A DNA stretch of 64,000 nt from JBGAJN01 sp044224905 (GTDB lineage Bacteria > Verrucomicrobiota > Verrucomicrobiia > Limisphaerales > JBGAJN01). Below the pieces are notes generated by a model. It did not search any database. It was not told the origin of the DNA and worked only from the letters and a program-made list of their open reading frames with translations. Position 1 is the first letter of the stretch; each line of letters starts with the position of its first letter. Both the position numbers and the translations under genes were made by a program. The stretch is taken from contig JBGAJN010000004.1 of assembly GCA_044224905.1 (NCBI GenBank), forward strand, positions 124,001 to 188,000, in the 5' to 3' direction. Of the stretch, positions 36,943 to 45,328 are shown in pieces.

Positions 36943-38604
36943 GTGAAAATCTGGACCATCAAAAAGCGGATTATTACAGGGCTCGTGGTTGTCGTGATTG
37001 CCATGATCGGGTTGGGAGGCTTCGCGATTTCCTCACTCCGCACAACGGCGACACAAATTCGCCGAGCCGAAAGCCAGGCCCGAGTGGACGGACCGCTCTA
37101 CAACACGATTATCCAAGGGAAAGACATACTGGCGGACGTACTGCCCCCGCCCGCATACGTCATCGAATCGTATCTGGTGGCGCTCCAGTTATCGCAGACG
37201 ACCGACAAAGCGGAAGGCGAACGATTGACCACCAAACTCCTTCAGCTTCGCAAAGAATTCGATGGGTCATACGCGCGTTGGAAGAAGGATCTGCCGCAAG
37301 GACAATTGAAGGACGCATTCGAGAAATCGAGCCAACCGGCAGTCCGATTTTACGATATCGCCGACAAGGAATTCCTGCCCTGCATCGCGAAAGGTGATCA
37401 CGCCAAAGCCGCCGAGATCGTCAAAACATCGCTCCTCCGCGAATACAATCAGCAGCGAGCGGAGATTGACAACGTGGTCGCCAGCGCGACCGATCTAGGC
37501 ACCGCAAAAGCCAAAGAACTTCAAGATTTGCTCAAGGCGAGCGAACAAGGTGTTTCGGCCACCATCCGTTCGTCGACGTTGTTGACCATCGCCGCGTTCT
37601 TTTCGATCGCATGTTTGGTCGGTCTCTTAGGGTTAGTTTTTTCCGCGAGCGTCACCAACTCGCTCAAATCGATTACTGCAAATCTAAGCGAAGGCTCGCA
37701 GCACGTAGCTTCTGCTTCCGACGAAATGGCCGCCGCCAGCCGAACCGTAGCGGAAGGCGCCAGCGAACAAGCCGCCGCGCTGGAGGAAATCAGTTCTTCG
37801 CTGGAGGAAATGTCCAGCATGACCAAGCGTAATGCCGAAAACGCGCAGAACGCCAAGTCCACTGCGGTTCGCGCCCGCCAATCCGCAGACACCGGTGCTC
37901 AGCAAGTTCAAACGTTGCTCACCTCGATGGAATCGATCAAAGCCGCCAGTGAAGAGATCACCAAGATTCTGAAGAACATCGACGAGATCGCTTTTCAAAC
38001 GAACATCCTCGCCCTTAACGCCGCCGTTGAGGCCGCGCGCGCTGGCGAAGCTGGCGCGGGCTTCGCCGTCGTCGCCGACGAAGTGCGCAACCTCGCTCAA
38101 CGTTGCGCCGCCGCTGCGAAAGAGACAGCCTTGAAAATCGACGACAGCGTCAAGAAGAGCCAGCAAGGCTCCGATATCAGCGCCGCCGTCGCCAAGAGCT
38201 TTGGCGCGATTCAATCCGACGTGCGTCAACTCGACGAGTTGGTGGCCGAGATCGCGTCCGCCTCGAGCGAACAGAGCGTGGGCACGATGCACGTCAACAC
38301 CGCGGTTTCCCAAGTCGACAAGGTCACGCAAAGCAACGCGGCGAGCGCTGAGGAATGCACCAGCGCCAGCGAAGAGCTCAGCGCCCAGGCCAAAACGCTG
38401 AAGGACGCAGTCGCATCCCTAAATCAGTTGGTCGGCGGCAGCCTCAACCAAACGGCCAACCGCGCCGCTCCGCGCAGCACAACTTCAAATAGTCACCAAG
38501 CTCACTATTTCATCCTGCCCGGCCAAAGCGTGAACAACGGCAACGGTCAACATCACCACAAAAATGGAAATGGCTCCCATTCCCCAACTTCTACCCGCTG
38601 GTGA
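36943..38604 (+). CDS. Methyl-accepting chemotaxis protein with helical sensor
   Basis: A 553-residue receptor started at GTG 36943, which opens V-K-I-W-T-I-K-K-R-I and TM1; the frame is open further upstream (ATG 36787) only by overlap with the previous gene. The periplasmic domain (~28-205) is helical and contains a D-V-L-P-P-P-A-Y-V-I-E-S-Y segment, unlike the neighbouring sensors. TM2 is ~208-232. The signalling domain carries the same tip as its two neighbours, again with no HAMP. The tail is rich in Asn, Gly and His (H-H-H-K-N-G-N-G) and ends S-T-R-W, which does not fit the CheR-tether pattern. It is the last of four receptors. Confidence 0.85.
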   Translation: MKIWTIKKRIITGLVVVVIAMIGLGGFAISSLRTTATQIRRAESQARVDGPLYNTIIQGKDILADVLPPPAYVIESYLVALQLSQTTDKAEGERLTTKLLQLRKEFDGSYARWKKDLPQGQLKDAFEKSSQPAVRFYDIADKEFLPCIAKGDHAKAAEIVKTSLLREYNQQRAEIDNVVASATDLGTAKAKELQDLLKASEQGVSATIRSSTLLTIAAFFSIACLVGLLGLVFSASVTNSLKSITANLSEGSQHVASASDEMAAASRTVAEGASEQAAALEEISSSLEEMSSMTKRNAENAQNAKSTAVRARQSADTGAQQVQTLLTSMESIKAASEEITKILKNIDEIAFQTNILALNAAVEAARAGEAGAGFAVVADEVRNLAQRCAAAAKETALKIDDSVKKSQQGSDISAAVAKSFGAIQSDVRQLDELVAEIASASSEQSVGTMHVNTAVSQVDKVTQSNAASAEECTSASEELSAQAKTLKDAVASLNQLVGGSLNQTANRAAPRSTTSNSHQAHYFILPGQSVNNGNGQHHHKNGNGSHSPTSTRW

Positions 38605-38784
38605 AAGAGATCGGGATGAACAAAGCCAACGATCACCGATGAAAGCAGCATCAAACAAAGTTTCAGCGACCGATGAATGCCCGGCCGGTTGCCGATTTTC
38701 AAAGCGCGCAACGTCCCCGCTGGCCCATTCCGTTTCCTGCTCCGAACAATTTCCGAACTAACCAATCTCCAACTCTCCTCACCT

Positions 38785-39168
38785 ATGCCCATCAAAGTTC
38801 TCAACGTCGACGACAGCAAAATGGTTCACGTGATGGTTGGCAAGGCGCTCGCGCCTTACGACTGCGAATTGCTGGAAGCCAACAACGGTGAAGAAGGCCT
38901 CGCCACCGCCGCGCGCGAGAAGCCCGGCCTGATCCTGCTCGATATCACAATGCCCATCATGGACGGCAAAACCATGCTGGCGCGTCTGCGTGATGATCCC
39001 GAGCTCAAGGCGATTCCCGTGGTCATGCTGACCGCCGAAAGCGGCCGCGAGAACGTGCTCGAACTCGCCAAGCTCGGCGTCCGGGACTACCTCGTGAAGC
39101 CATTCAAAGGTGACCAACTCGTGGAGAAGATTAAGCGCATCATCGCCCTAGTCCTGAAACCCGCCTGA
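38785..39168 (+). CDS. cheY: CheY-like single-domain response regulator
   Basis: A 127-residue receiver domain. D9 and D10 are the acidic metal-binding pair, D53 (L-L-D-I-T-M-P) is the phosphorylation site, and T83 and K105 (L-V-K-P-F) are the switch residues. It would accept phosphate from CheA and carry the signal to an output not encoded here. The start at 38785 gives a family-standard N-terminus; the frame continues upstream to 38677 without support. A 180-base gap separates it from the last receptor gene. The second cheY of the cluster lies after cheA. Confidence 0.9.
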   Translation: MPIKVLNVDDSKMVHVMVGKALAPYDCELLEANNGEEGLATAAREKPGLILLDITMPIMDGKTMLARLRDDPELKAIPVVMLTAESGRENVLELAKLGVRDYLVKPFKGDQLVEKIKRIIALVLKPA

Positions 39169-39192
39169 ACCAATTAACCGAAGCATTTCTAT

Positions 39193-39912
39193 ATGTCAGA
39201 ATACGACAAACTCGTTTCGCAGTTCGGATTGGAGGCCGTTCCCGCCAGCGTCGAACGCCTCAACAAACTGGTTTCTGTCCAAGACGCCGACGTCGGAATC
39301 ATCGCCAAGCTGGTGAAGGCCGATCCGAACTTGAGCAAACTGCTCCTCGCGACCGCCAATCCCGGGGCCACCAAGGAATCTGAGTACGACGTAAAGACGG
39401 TCGACGAGGCGATTGGCCGGCTCGGAGTCGGCACGGCGTTTCTTGTCGCCATGGTGGATCCGGTCACGCGCGCGGTGCAGAAGACATTCCACACCATCCT
39501 CGAGATGGATTTGAAGCCCGTCGCCATCGAAGACGTTTTCCCATTCGAGGAGACTCACGTGCTCGGCTCGGCCAGCTTTGAAGGTCACGCGACTGGTTGG
39601 GTTCAACTGCGTTTCACGGAGGAATCCGCCCAGAAACTCACCGCCACCGTACTCGGTCAAACCGTCGAGGAAACGACGGAATCCGGAACGATTAATGACG
39701 TCATCGGCGAGCTGGTCAACATGGTGGTAGGGAACTTCAAATCGAATCTCTGCGACGCCGGGCTCACTTGCACGCTGTCGCCTCCCTCAGTGACACGCAC
39801 TGATGATTTTAAACTCAAGGGGATCTCAGGCGGCGGACGGCGGCGGCTGGCCTTCAAAGGCGCCGAACATTTGTTGTTTGTGGATATCAGCGTGAATCCG
39901 TTCAACGGCTGA
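39193..39912 (+). CDS. HDOD-like/CheX fusion protein (putative CheY-P phosphatase)
   Basis: A 239-residue protein with two parts. Residues ~1-90 resemble the first half of an HDOD domain (D-P-N-L-S-K-L-L-L-A-T-A-N, then A-I-G-R-L-G-V-G-T-A). Residues ~95-237 are a CheX/CheC-like domain with the E-x-x-N phosphatase motif at E173 and N176 (G-E-L-V-N-M-V-V-G). CheX dephosphorylates CheY-P, and no CheZ is present, so this is a likely signal-termination protein. The HDOD-like part is truncated and may only bind partners. The gene sits 24 bases after cheY and 12 before cheR. Confidence 0.75.
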   Translation: MSEYDKLVSQFGLEAVPASVERLNKLVSVQDADVGIIAKLVKADPNLSKLLLATANPGATKESEYDVKTVDEAIGRLGVGTAFLVAMVDPVTRAVQKTFHTILEMDLKPVAIEDVFPFEETHVLGSASFEGHATGWVQLRFTEESAQKLTATVLGQTVEETTESGTINDVIGELVNMVVGNFKSNLCDAGLTCTLSPPSVTRTDDFKLKGISGGGRRRLAFKGAEHLLFVDISVNPFNG

Positions 39913-39924
39913 ACCGGCTATCGC

Positions 39925-40746
39925 ATGAAAGTTAGCACTCCAGAAACTGAAGCCTACCAATACGTCATCGACCTCATCTACGACCGTTGCCGCATCAAGC
40001 TTCACGACGGCAAAGAGCAGCTGATCAAAGCCCGCCTCGGCAAGCGCATGCGCCACCATGGCCACGCAACCCTCGAGGAGTATTGCAACTTTCTGCGAAC
40101 CGAAGCGGACGAGAATGAATTCACGCTCGTCGTCGATGCGTTGACGACAAATTTTACGAACTTCCTCCGCGAGGAAGATCACTTTAAATTCATGGTTCAG
40201 CACGGGCTTCCGGCAGTGGTCCCGACCGGCCAGCGACGCTTCAACGTCTGGAGCGCGGCGAGTTCGTCCGGCGAAGAGGCATACACAATTGCCATGTATC
40301 TGGCGGAACATTTCCCGCTCGCGCAACGTTGGGACTGGCGCATCACCGGCTCAGACATCTCGACCAAAGTGCTCGCGACCGCGCAGCGCGCCGTATACGC
40401 CGAGGAGCGAATTCGAACCATTCCTCAGGAATGGTTGCGCAAATATTTTCAAAAAGGTGTCGGTCGCTGGGAAGGTTACTATCGCGTCAAACCCGACCTG
40501 GCCGAGCGCGCCACGTTCCTGCAGATCAATCTCATCGAGAGCTACGAGCACAGTCAGCCCTTCGAACTCATCTTCTGCCGCAACGTCATGATCTATTTCG
40601 ATCGCCAGACGCAGGAGCAACTCGTCAACCGGCTTTGCCGCTTTCTCGTGCCGAAGGGTCACTTGCTGATCGGTCATTCGGAGAGCCTGAACGGACTCAA
40701 CGTCCCACTGCGCTGCGTGCGGCCAAGCGTTTACCAACTCGTTTAA
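39925..40746 (+). CDS. cheR: Chemotaxis receptor methyltransferase CheR
   Basis: A 273-residue CheR with the helical N-domain followed by the SAM-binding domain: F-N-V-W-S-A-A-S-S-S-G-E-E-A-Y-T carries motif I, and F-C-R-N-V-M-I-Y-F-D is the family signature. It methylates receptor glutamates. The beta-subdomain contains K-G-V-G-R-W-E-G, corresponding to the inserted loop of pentapeptide-dependent CheRs such as that of E. coli. This agrees with the D-F-K-S-F end of the first receptor. It is 12 bases after the HDOD-CheX gene and 15 before cheD. Confidence 0.94.
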   Translation: MKVSTPETEAYQYVIDLIYDRCRIKLHDGKEQLIKARLGKRMRHHGHATLEEYCNFLRTEADENEFTLVVDALTTNFTNFLREEDHFKFMVQHGLPAVVPTGQRRFNVWSAASSSGEEAYTIAMYLAEHFPLAQRWDWRITGSDISTKVLATAQRAVYAEERIRTIPQEWLRKYFQKGVGRWEGYYRVKPDLAERATFLQINLIESYEHSQPFELIFCRNVMIYFDRQTQEQLVNRLCRFLVPKGHLLIGHSESLNGLNVPLRCVRPSVYQLV

Positions 40747-40761
40747 CGACCAGAGACCAAA

Positions 40762-41295
40762 ATGGCATCACCCAGTCTAGGCGCGCTCGCCGGGTTCGAG
40801 CAGAAAGTGGTGGTCGGGGTCGGCGATCTCGCCGTCTCCAACAACCCTTCCGTGGTGATTGCTACCTACTCGCTGGGTTCCTGCATCGGGGTAACCATTT
40901 TCGATCCCGTAACGCGCGTAGGCGGAATGCTCCACCTCATGCTTCCCGACTCTTCGATTAATCCCGGCAAGGCAGCGGTGCAACCGGCGATGTTTGCCGA
41001 CACCGGCATCCCGGCTCTCTTCCGGGCGGCTTACCAGATGAAGGCGGACAAACATCGCGTGGTGATCTGCGTCGCCGGCGGCGCCCACATGATGGATACG
41101 AGCGGAATCTTCAACATCGGCAAACGCAATCACGACGCGGTGATGGCCCTGTTCAATCAACACGGGCTCACGGTCCAGGCAACCCAGGTGGGCGGCCTGG
41201 TCAGTCGGACGATGTTGTTCAACGTACGCACTGGCGAGGTTCGGTTGAAAGTTTCCGGGCAAACGGACGATTTCCTGCTGTGCAGAGGCAACTGA
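40762..41295 (+). CDS. cheD: Chemoreceptor glutamine deamidase CheD
   Basis: A 177-residue CheD. The catalytic triad fits the family by spacing: T35, C41 (S-L-G-S-C) and H58 (G-G-M-L-H). The conserved G-G-A-H-M-M block follows. CheD deamidates receptor glutamines to glutamates, creating methylation sites, and in other bacteria interacts with CheC/CheX-type phosphatases. Two CheX-type proteins flank it in this cluster, so that interaction is plausible. The next gene's ATG lies 2 bases after the CheD stop. Confidence 0.92.
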   Translation: MASPSLGALAGFEQKVVVGVGDLAVSNNPSVVIATYSLGSCIGVTIFDPVTRVGGMLHLMLPDSSINPGKAAVQPAMFADTGIPALFRAAYQMKADKHRVVICVAGGAHMMDTSGIFNIGKRNHDAVMALFNQHGLTVQATQVGGLVSRTMLFNVRTGEVRLKVSGQTDDFLLCRGN

Positions 41296-41297
41296 TT

Positions 41298-42140
41298 ATG
41301 CAAGCCCTTGATTCCATCATCGATAAGGTCAAGACGCTGCCACCAGCACCGCGCATCCTTCCGGAGTTGCTAGCCGTGTTGCGCCAGGAAAACGCCACCG
41401 CCGAGCAAGTCGTGCGGTTGATTTTGTTCGACCCTGCCCTTACGGCGCAGGTGCTGCGACGCTGCAACAGCGCGCACTTCGGTTTTGCGGAACCGGTGCA
41501 GGACTTGCACCCGGCAGTGATGCGGATCGGCATGGGCGAGATCTATCGCATCGTTGCCAGCGTCGTCGGCGAGCGCACGCTCGGCTCGGCTCAACAAGCT
41601 TACGGAATCCGTCAGGGCGAGCTGTGGACACATTGCGCGGTGACTGCGGTCGCCGCCAAAACCATCGCTCACGAATTGGGCGGCGATGAGTCCATCGTTT
41701 TCACCGCCGCGTTGTTGCACGACATCGGCAAACTGGTCCTCAGCACCGCGATGGCTGAAACTTTCGACAAAGTCGTGGCCGAAACCGAGAAGTCGCAGGT
41801 CTCGTTCATCGAAGCCGAGAAATCAATACTCGGAGTCGAACACGCCGAAATCGGTGGCCGTTTGCTTCAACGGTGGAACTTCCCTGACAATCTGGTGCGC
41901 GCAGTCAGGCATCACCACGATCCCGCACTCGCTAAACCGGCCGAACAACTCGCCGCCTACGTACATCTCGGCGACGTCCTCGCCCACACGCTTGGTCACA
42001 GCTACGGACATCAAACCAACGCCGTCCGCTGTCACCCGGAAGCGTTGGACATACTCGAAGTCACCGCCAACGACCTCGATCAATGTTTGTTGAAAACCGC
42101 CGCCGCGGTTGAAGACGTCATTTCAACGCGCGCCTCCTGA
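41298..42140 (+). CDS. HDOD domain protein
   Basis: A 280-residue protein filled by an HDOD domain: L-P-P-A-P-R-I-L-P-E-L-L-A-V at the start, I-L-F-D-P-A-L-T-A-Q-V-L-R, then A-A-L-L-H-D-I-G-K-L in the second half, and V-R-H-H-H-D. HDOD domains are HD relatives of unclear activity found in signalling proteins. Unlike most HDODs this one keeps an H-D pair (L-L-H-D-I-G-K), so residual phosphohydrolase activity is possible. ATG 41298 has AGAGG at good spacing; GTG 41280 in the same frame would overlap cheD. It sits between cheD and cheB, so it is likely part of the signalling circuit. Confidence 0.85.
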   Translation: MQALDSIIDKVKTLPPAPRILPELLAVLRQENATAEQVVRLILFDPALTAQVLRRCNSAHFGFAEPVQDLHPAVMRIGMGEIYRIVASVVGERTLGSAQQAYGIRQGELWTHCAVTAVAAKTIAHELGGDESIVFTAALLHDIGKLVLSTAMAETFDKVVAETEKSQVSFIEAEKSILGVEHAEIGGRLLQRWNFPDNLVRAVRHHHDPALAKPAEQLAAYVHLGDVLAHTLGHSYGHQTNAVRCHPEALDILEVTANDLDQCLLKTAAAVEDVISTRAS

Positions 42141-42143
42141 TTT

Positions 42144-43205
42144 ATGAACACCAAACGCATCACCGTTGTGCTCGTCGATGACGACGCGCTGGTGCGTCGT
42201 GTTATCGCCTCCTCCCTCGAGCGCTTTCCAGATATCGAGGTCGTTGGCACCGCCTCCGATTCTCGCGCGGCGCGCGATATGATCAGCGACGTGCAGCCCG
42301 ACGTCATGGTTCTGGATCTGTCGATGCCCGGTGTGGATGGTCTTTCTTTCCTTAAAATCGTGATGAAGCACCGTCCGTTGCCCGTGATTGTGATGAGCTC
42401 GTTTACCGAGAAAAACGCCGACCGCATCACGCAAGCTTTCAACGCTGGCGCCGTGGACGTAGTCAACAAGTCCGAGATTACCGGGGCTCTGCTCGCGCAA
42501 AAAATTCTCGCCGCTGTTTCGGCCACCGCCGAACCTACGCCCACCAAGCCTTCGATCACGCAACGTCCTCAGCGCGCGATCGAACCTGCAGCGCATGACG
42601 AGAATCGCCGCTTTTCTGCACGCGACATCATTCTGCTCGGCGCGTCTACCGGCGGCACGGAAGCGCTCAAAGTCGTCCTCACGTCGCTGCCGCGCGATCT
42701 GCCGGGGATTTGTATCGTGCAGCATATCCCGCCGCGTTTCTCCGCCTCGTTCGCCAACCGAATGAACGAACTTTGTGCGATGGATGTGCGTGAAGCCGAG
42801 CACGGCGATGTGGTGCGACCGGGCTTGGCGTTGGTGGCGCCCGGCGGCTTTCACATGGTCCTCAAGTGGACCGGAGGCCACTACATCGTCGAGCTCAATC
42901 AAGAGCCGAAGGTTCACCATCAACGCCCCGCCGTGGATATACTTTTCCAATCCGCGGTGCGCGCGGGCGCCGGCACTCACGCTATCGCCGCCGTGTTGAC
43001 CGGCATGGGGGGAGACGGCGCGGCCGGATTACTCGAGCTTCGCGAAGCGGGCGCCAAAACCATCGCGCAGGACGAAGCCACTTCGATTGTATTTGGAATG
43101 CCCTGCCAGGCCATCCGTCTGGGCGCCGCGCAGGATGTCCTGCCGCTTCGCAGTATCGGGCCACGTTTGGAACAACTCGCTTTGGTTAACTCCGACAAAT
43201 CATGA
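42144..43205 (+). CDS. cheB: Chemotaxis methylesterase CheB, first copy
   Basis: A 353-residue CheB. The receiver domain (~1-125) has D12-D13-D14 and the phosphorylation site D58 (V-L-D-L-S-M-P). After a Pro/Thr-rich linker (~130-160) comes the methylesterase domain with catalytic Ser in L-G-A-S-T-G-G-T-E-A, His in V-Q-H-I-P-P and Asp in G-M-G-G-D-G-A-A-G. Phosphorylated CheB removes methyl groups from receptors, opposing CheR. It starts 3 bases after the HDOD gene and overlaps the second cheB by ATGA. It is paralogous to its neighbour. Confidence 0.94.
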   Translation: MNTKRITVVLVDDDALVRRVIASSLERFPDIEVVGTASDSRAARDMISDVQPDVMVLDLSMPGVDGLSFLKIVMKHRPLPVIVMSSFTEKNADRITQAFNAGAVDVVNKSEITGALLAQKILAAVSATAEPTPTKPSITQRPQRAIEPAAHDENRRFSARDIILLGASTGGTEALKVVLTSLPRDLPGICIVQHIPPRFSASFANRMNELCAMDVREAEHGDVVRPGLALVAPGGFHMVLKWTGGHYIVELNQEPKVHHQRPAVDILFQSAVRAGAGTHAIAAVLTGMGGDGAAGLLELREAGAKTIAQDEATSIVFGMPCQAIRLGAAQDVLPLRSIGPRLEQLALVNSDKS

Positions 43206-44305
43206 GTCTAAAACGTATTCGTGTGTTGATCGTCGATGACTCCGCGCTGGTGCGGAGGGTGGTGAGCAACAGCCTCGCGCCGTTTGCAGATATCGAGGTG
43301 GTCGGCACCGCGCCCGATCCCTACATCGCCCGCGACCGGATCAAGGAACTCAATCCCGACGTCCTCACGCTCGACATCGAGATGCCCCGCATGGACGGAA
43401 TCACTTTTCTGAAACTCATCATGCAACACCGGCCCATGCCGGTCATCATCATGAGTTCGCTCACGCAATCCGGTTCGGAAAAGACCCTGGAAGCTTTGCA
43501 GGCGGGCGCGGTCGACGTGCTCGGCAAACCTCAAGGCGCATTCTCAGCCGTGGAGGACGGCCAGCAACTCGCCGAGAAAATCCGCGCAGCTGCTGGTGCG
43601 CGTGTCCGCGTGCCGAACCAACCTTCACCGAACGCGACTTCAACCGCCCGTCCCGCAATGCGAACGCCGCAAGCTGGCGGAGCCGTGAGTGGCCGCAACT
43701 TTCCAGCTCGTAGCATCATTCTCTTGGGCGCATCCACCGGCGGCACCGAGGCGATCAAGACCGTGTTGACCTCCCTTAGTGGCGACCTTCCCGGCATTTG
43801 CATCGTGCAACATATTCCGGCGTATTTCTCCAAGGCCTTTGCCGACCGCATGAATCAGATCTGCGCAATGGAAGTGCGCGAGGCCAAGGCCGGCGACGTG
43901 GTCCAGCGTGGCGTGGCTCTCATCGCTCCGGGCGGCTATCACATGATTCTGAAATGGAGCGGCACTCAATACACCGTGGATTTGAATCAAGGTCCGCAGA
44001 TTCATTTTCAACGTCCCGCGGTCGACATCCTCTTCGACTCCGCGGTGAAATGCGGCGCCGGGCCCAGCACCGTCGCGGCGGTCTTGACCGGCATGGGTGC
44101 CGACGGCGCGGCCGGATTGCTTCATTTGCGCGAAGCGGGCGCCCGCACCATCGCGCAGAACGAGGAGACGTGTGTCGTTTTTGGGATGCCGCGCGAGGCA
44201 ATTCGTTGTGGCGCGGCCCAGCAGATTCTGCCCCTGGATCAGGTCGGTCCTCGCTTGGAGCAACTGATCAGCCCTGCCCTGGTTAACACGAAGTGCGCCG
44301 CATGA
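43202..44305 (+). CDS. cheB: Chemotaxis methylesterase CheB, second copy
   Basis: A 367-residue CheB overlapping the first by ATGA. It has D12-D13-S14, D58 (T-L-D-I-E-M-P) and K in G-K-P-Q, with the esterase triad in L-G-A-S-T-G-G-T-E-A, V-Q-H-I-P-A and G-M-G-A-D-G-A-A-G. Both copies look catalytically intact. The receiver halves differ more than the esterase halves: V-N-K-S in the first versus L-G-K-P in the second at the switch lysine. This may mean different responses to CheA phosphate. A tandem pair in one operon points to gene duplication and division of labour. Confidence 0.94.
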   Translation: MSLKRIRVLIVDDSALVRRVVSNSLAPFADIEVVGTAPDPYIARDRIKELNPDVLTLDIEMPRMDGITFLKLIMQHRPMPVIIMSSLTQSGSEKTLEALQAGAVDVLGKPQGAFSAVEDGQQLAEKIRAAAGARVRVPNQPSPNATSTARPAMRTPQAGGAVSGRNFPARSIILLGASTGGTEAIKTVLTSLSGDLPGICIVQHIPAYFSKAFADRMNQICAMEVREAKAGDVVQRGVALIAPGGYHMILKWSGTQYTVDLNQGPQIHFQRPAVDILFDSAVKCGAGPSTVAAVLTGMGADGAAGLLHLREAGARTIAQNEETCVVFGMPREAIRCGAAQQILPLDQVGPRLEQLISPALVNTKCAA

Positions 44306-44335
44306 ATTGAACCGCGTCGATAAATCAACTGAACA

Positions 44336-45310
44336 ATGAACACGCCAGCAACTCCCTCACCGCTGCTCGACAACCAGCCCGCGTCACGCAACGTCCACGC
44401 CACTGTCGAGGAATTAGCGCGCACCTCTGTGCGCACGCTCTTCAAAGACATGTTCAACCTCGACATGATCAACGACGAACCCTTCCCGCTGGCGGACGAG
44501 GACGCCGGCCAGATCGTCAGCTCCGTCGGATTTATCGGCGACATCACCGGCATCATTCATCTCTACACCGGCATCAGTTTTGCCAAAACCATCGCGAGCC
44601 GCATGGTCGGACACGACGAAGACGAAGTGGAGAGTGACGACATCATCAACGACGCGATCGCCGAATTGGGCAACGTCGTGGTGGGTGCGGTGAAATATCG
44701 CCTGTGCGATCTCGGTTGGAACTGCACGCTGACGGTCCCTTCGGTCCTGCGCGGCCATCACTTGCGCATGGAATGCGGCGCAACCGCCGTTCGCACGACG
44801 ATGGCATTCCGCGCGGGAGAACATCGGATGATCGCCGAGATCATGCTGACGGTTCCCAACAAACCGAAGACGCTCAAGCTGCTCACCGTCGATGATAGCA
44901 AGACGGTCCGCCTCGCAGTTGCCAAAGCCTTCAAGCGCTTTGATTGCGTCGTGATCGAGGCGATCAACGGTGCCGATGGCTTGGAAGCGGCGGCTCGCGA
45001 GAAACCCGATCTCATCCTGCTCGATTACACGATGCCGGTGCTCGACGGATTCGAGACCATGAGCCGTTTGGTAGCCGACCCCGCGCTCAAATCCATCCCC
45101 GTCGTCATGCTCACCGCAGAAGGCGGACGCGAGACGATGGTGCGTATGGCTCGGTTGGGCGTACGCGATTACCTGGTCAAGCCGTTCAAGGAAGAGGTCG
45201 TCATCGAACGGATCGGTCGCATCGTAACTCTCGCGCCAAAAACTGCGGCCAGCGCCCCCAACGAGCGCCCTGCGGCCACTAGCTCCCAATTTGCAAACAA
45301 AGATTTTTGA
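44336..45310 (+). CDS. CheX-receiver fusion protein
   Basis: A 324-residue protein. Residues ~20-172 are a CheX-type domain with E110 and N113 in the E-x-x-N phosphatase motif (A-E-L-G-N-V-V-V-G). Residues ~178-300 are a receiver domain with D-D at the start (L-T-V-D-D-S-K-T-V-R), phosphorylation site D230 (L-L-D-Y-T-M-P) and the L-V-K-P-F lysine. A short disordered tail follows. A phosphatase joined to its own substrate-like domain could act as a self-limiting phosphate sink or be switched by phosphorylation. This is the reverse of the usual separate CheX and CheY. It ends 18 bases before cheA. Confidence 0.85.
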   Translation: MNTPATPSPLLDNQPASRNVHATVEELARTSVRTLFKDMFNLDMINDEPFPLADEDAGQIVSSVGFIGDITGIIHLYTGISFAKTIASRMVGHDEDEVESDDIINDAIAELGNVVVGAVKYRLCDLGWNCTLTVPSVLRGHHLRMECGATAVRTTMAFRAGEHRMIAEIMLTVPNKPKTLKLLTVDDSKTVRLAVAKAFKRFDCVVIEAINGADGLEAAAREKPDLILLDYTMPVLDGFETMSRLVADPALKSIPVVMLTAEGGRETMVRMARLGVRDYLVKPFKEEVVIERIGRIVTLAPKTAASAPNERPAATSSQFANKDF

Positions 45311-45328
45311 ACTTCCGATATTACTAGT

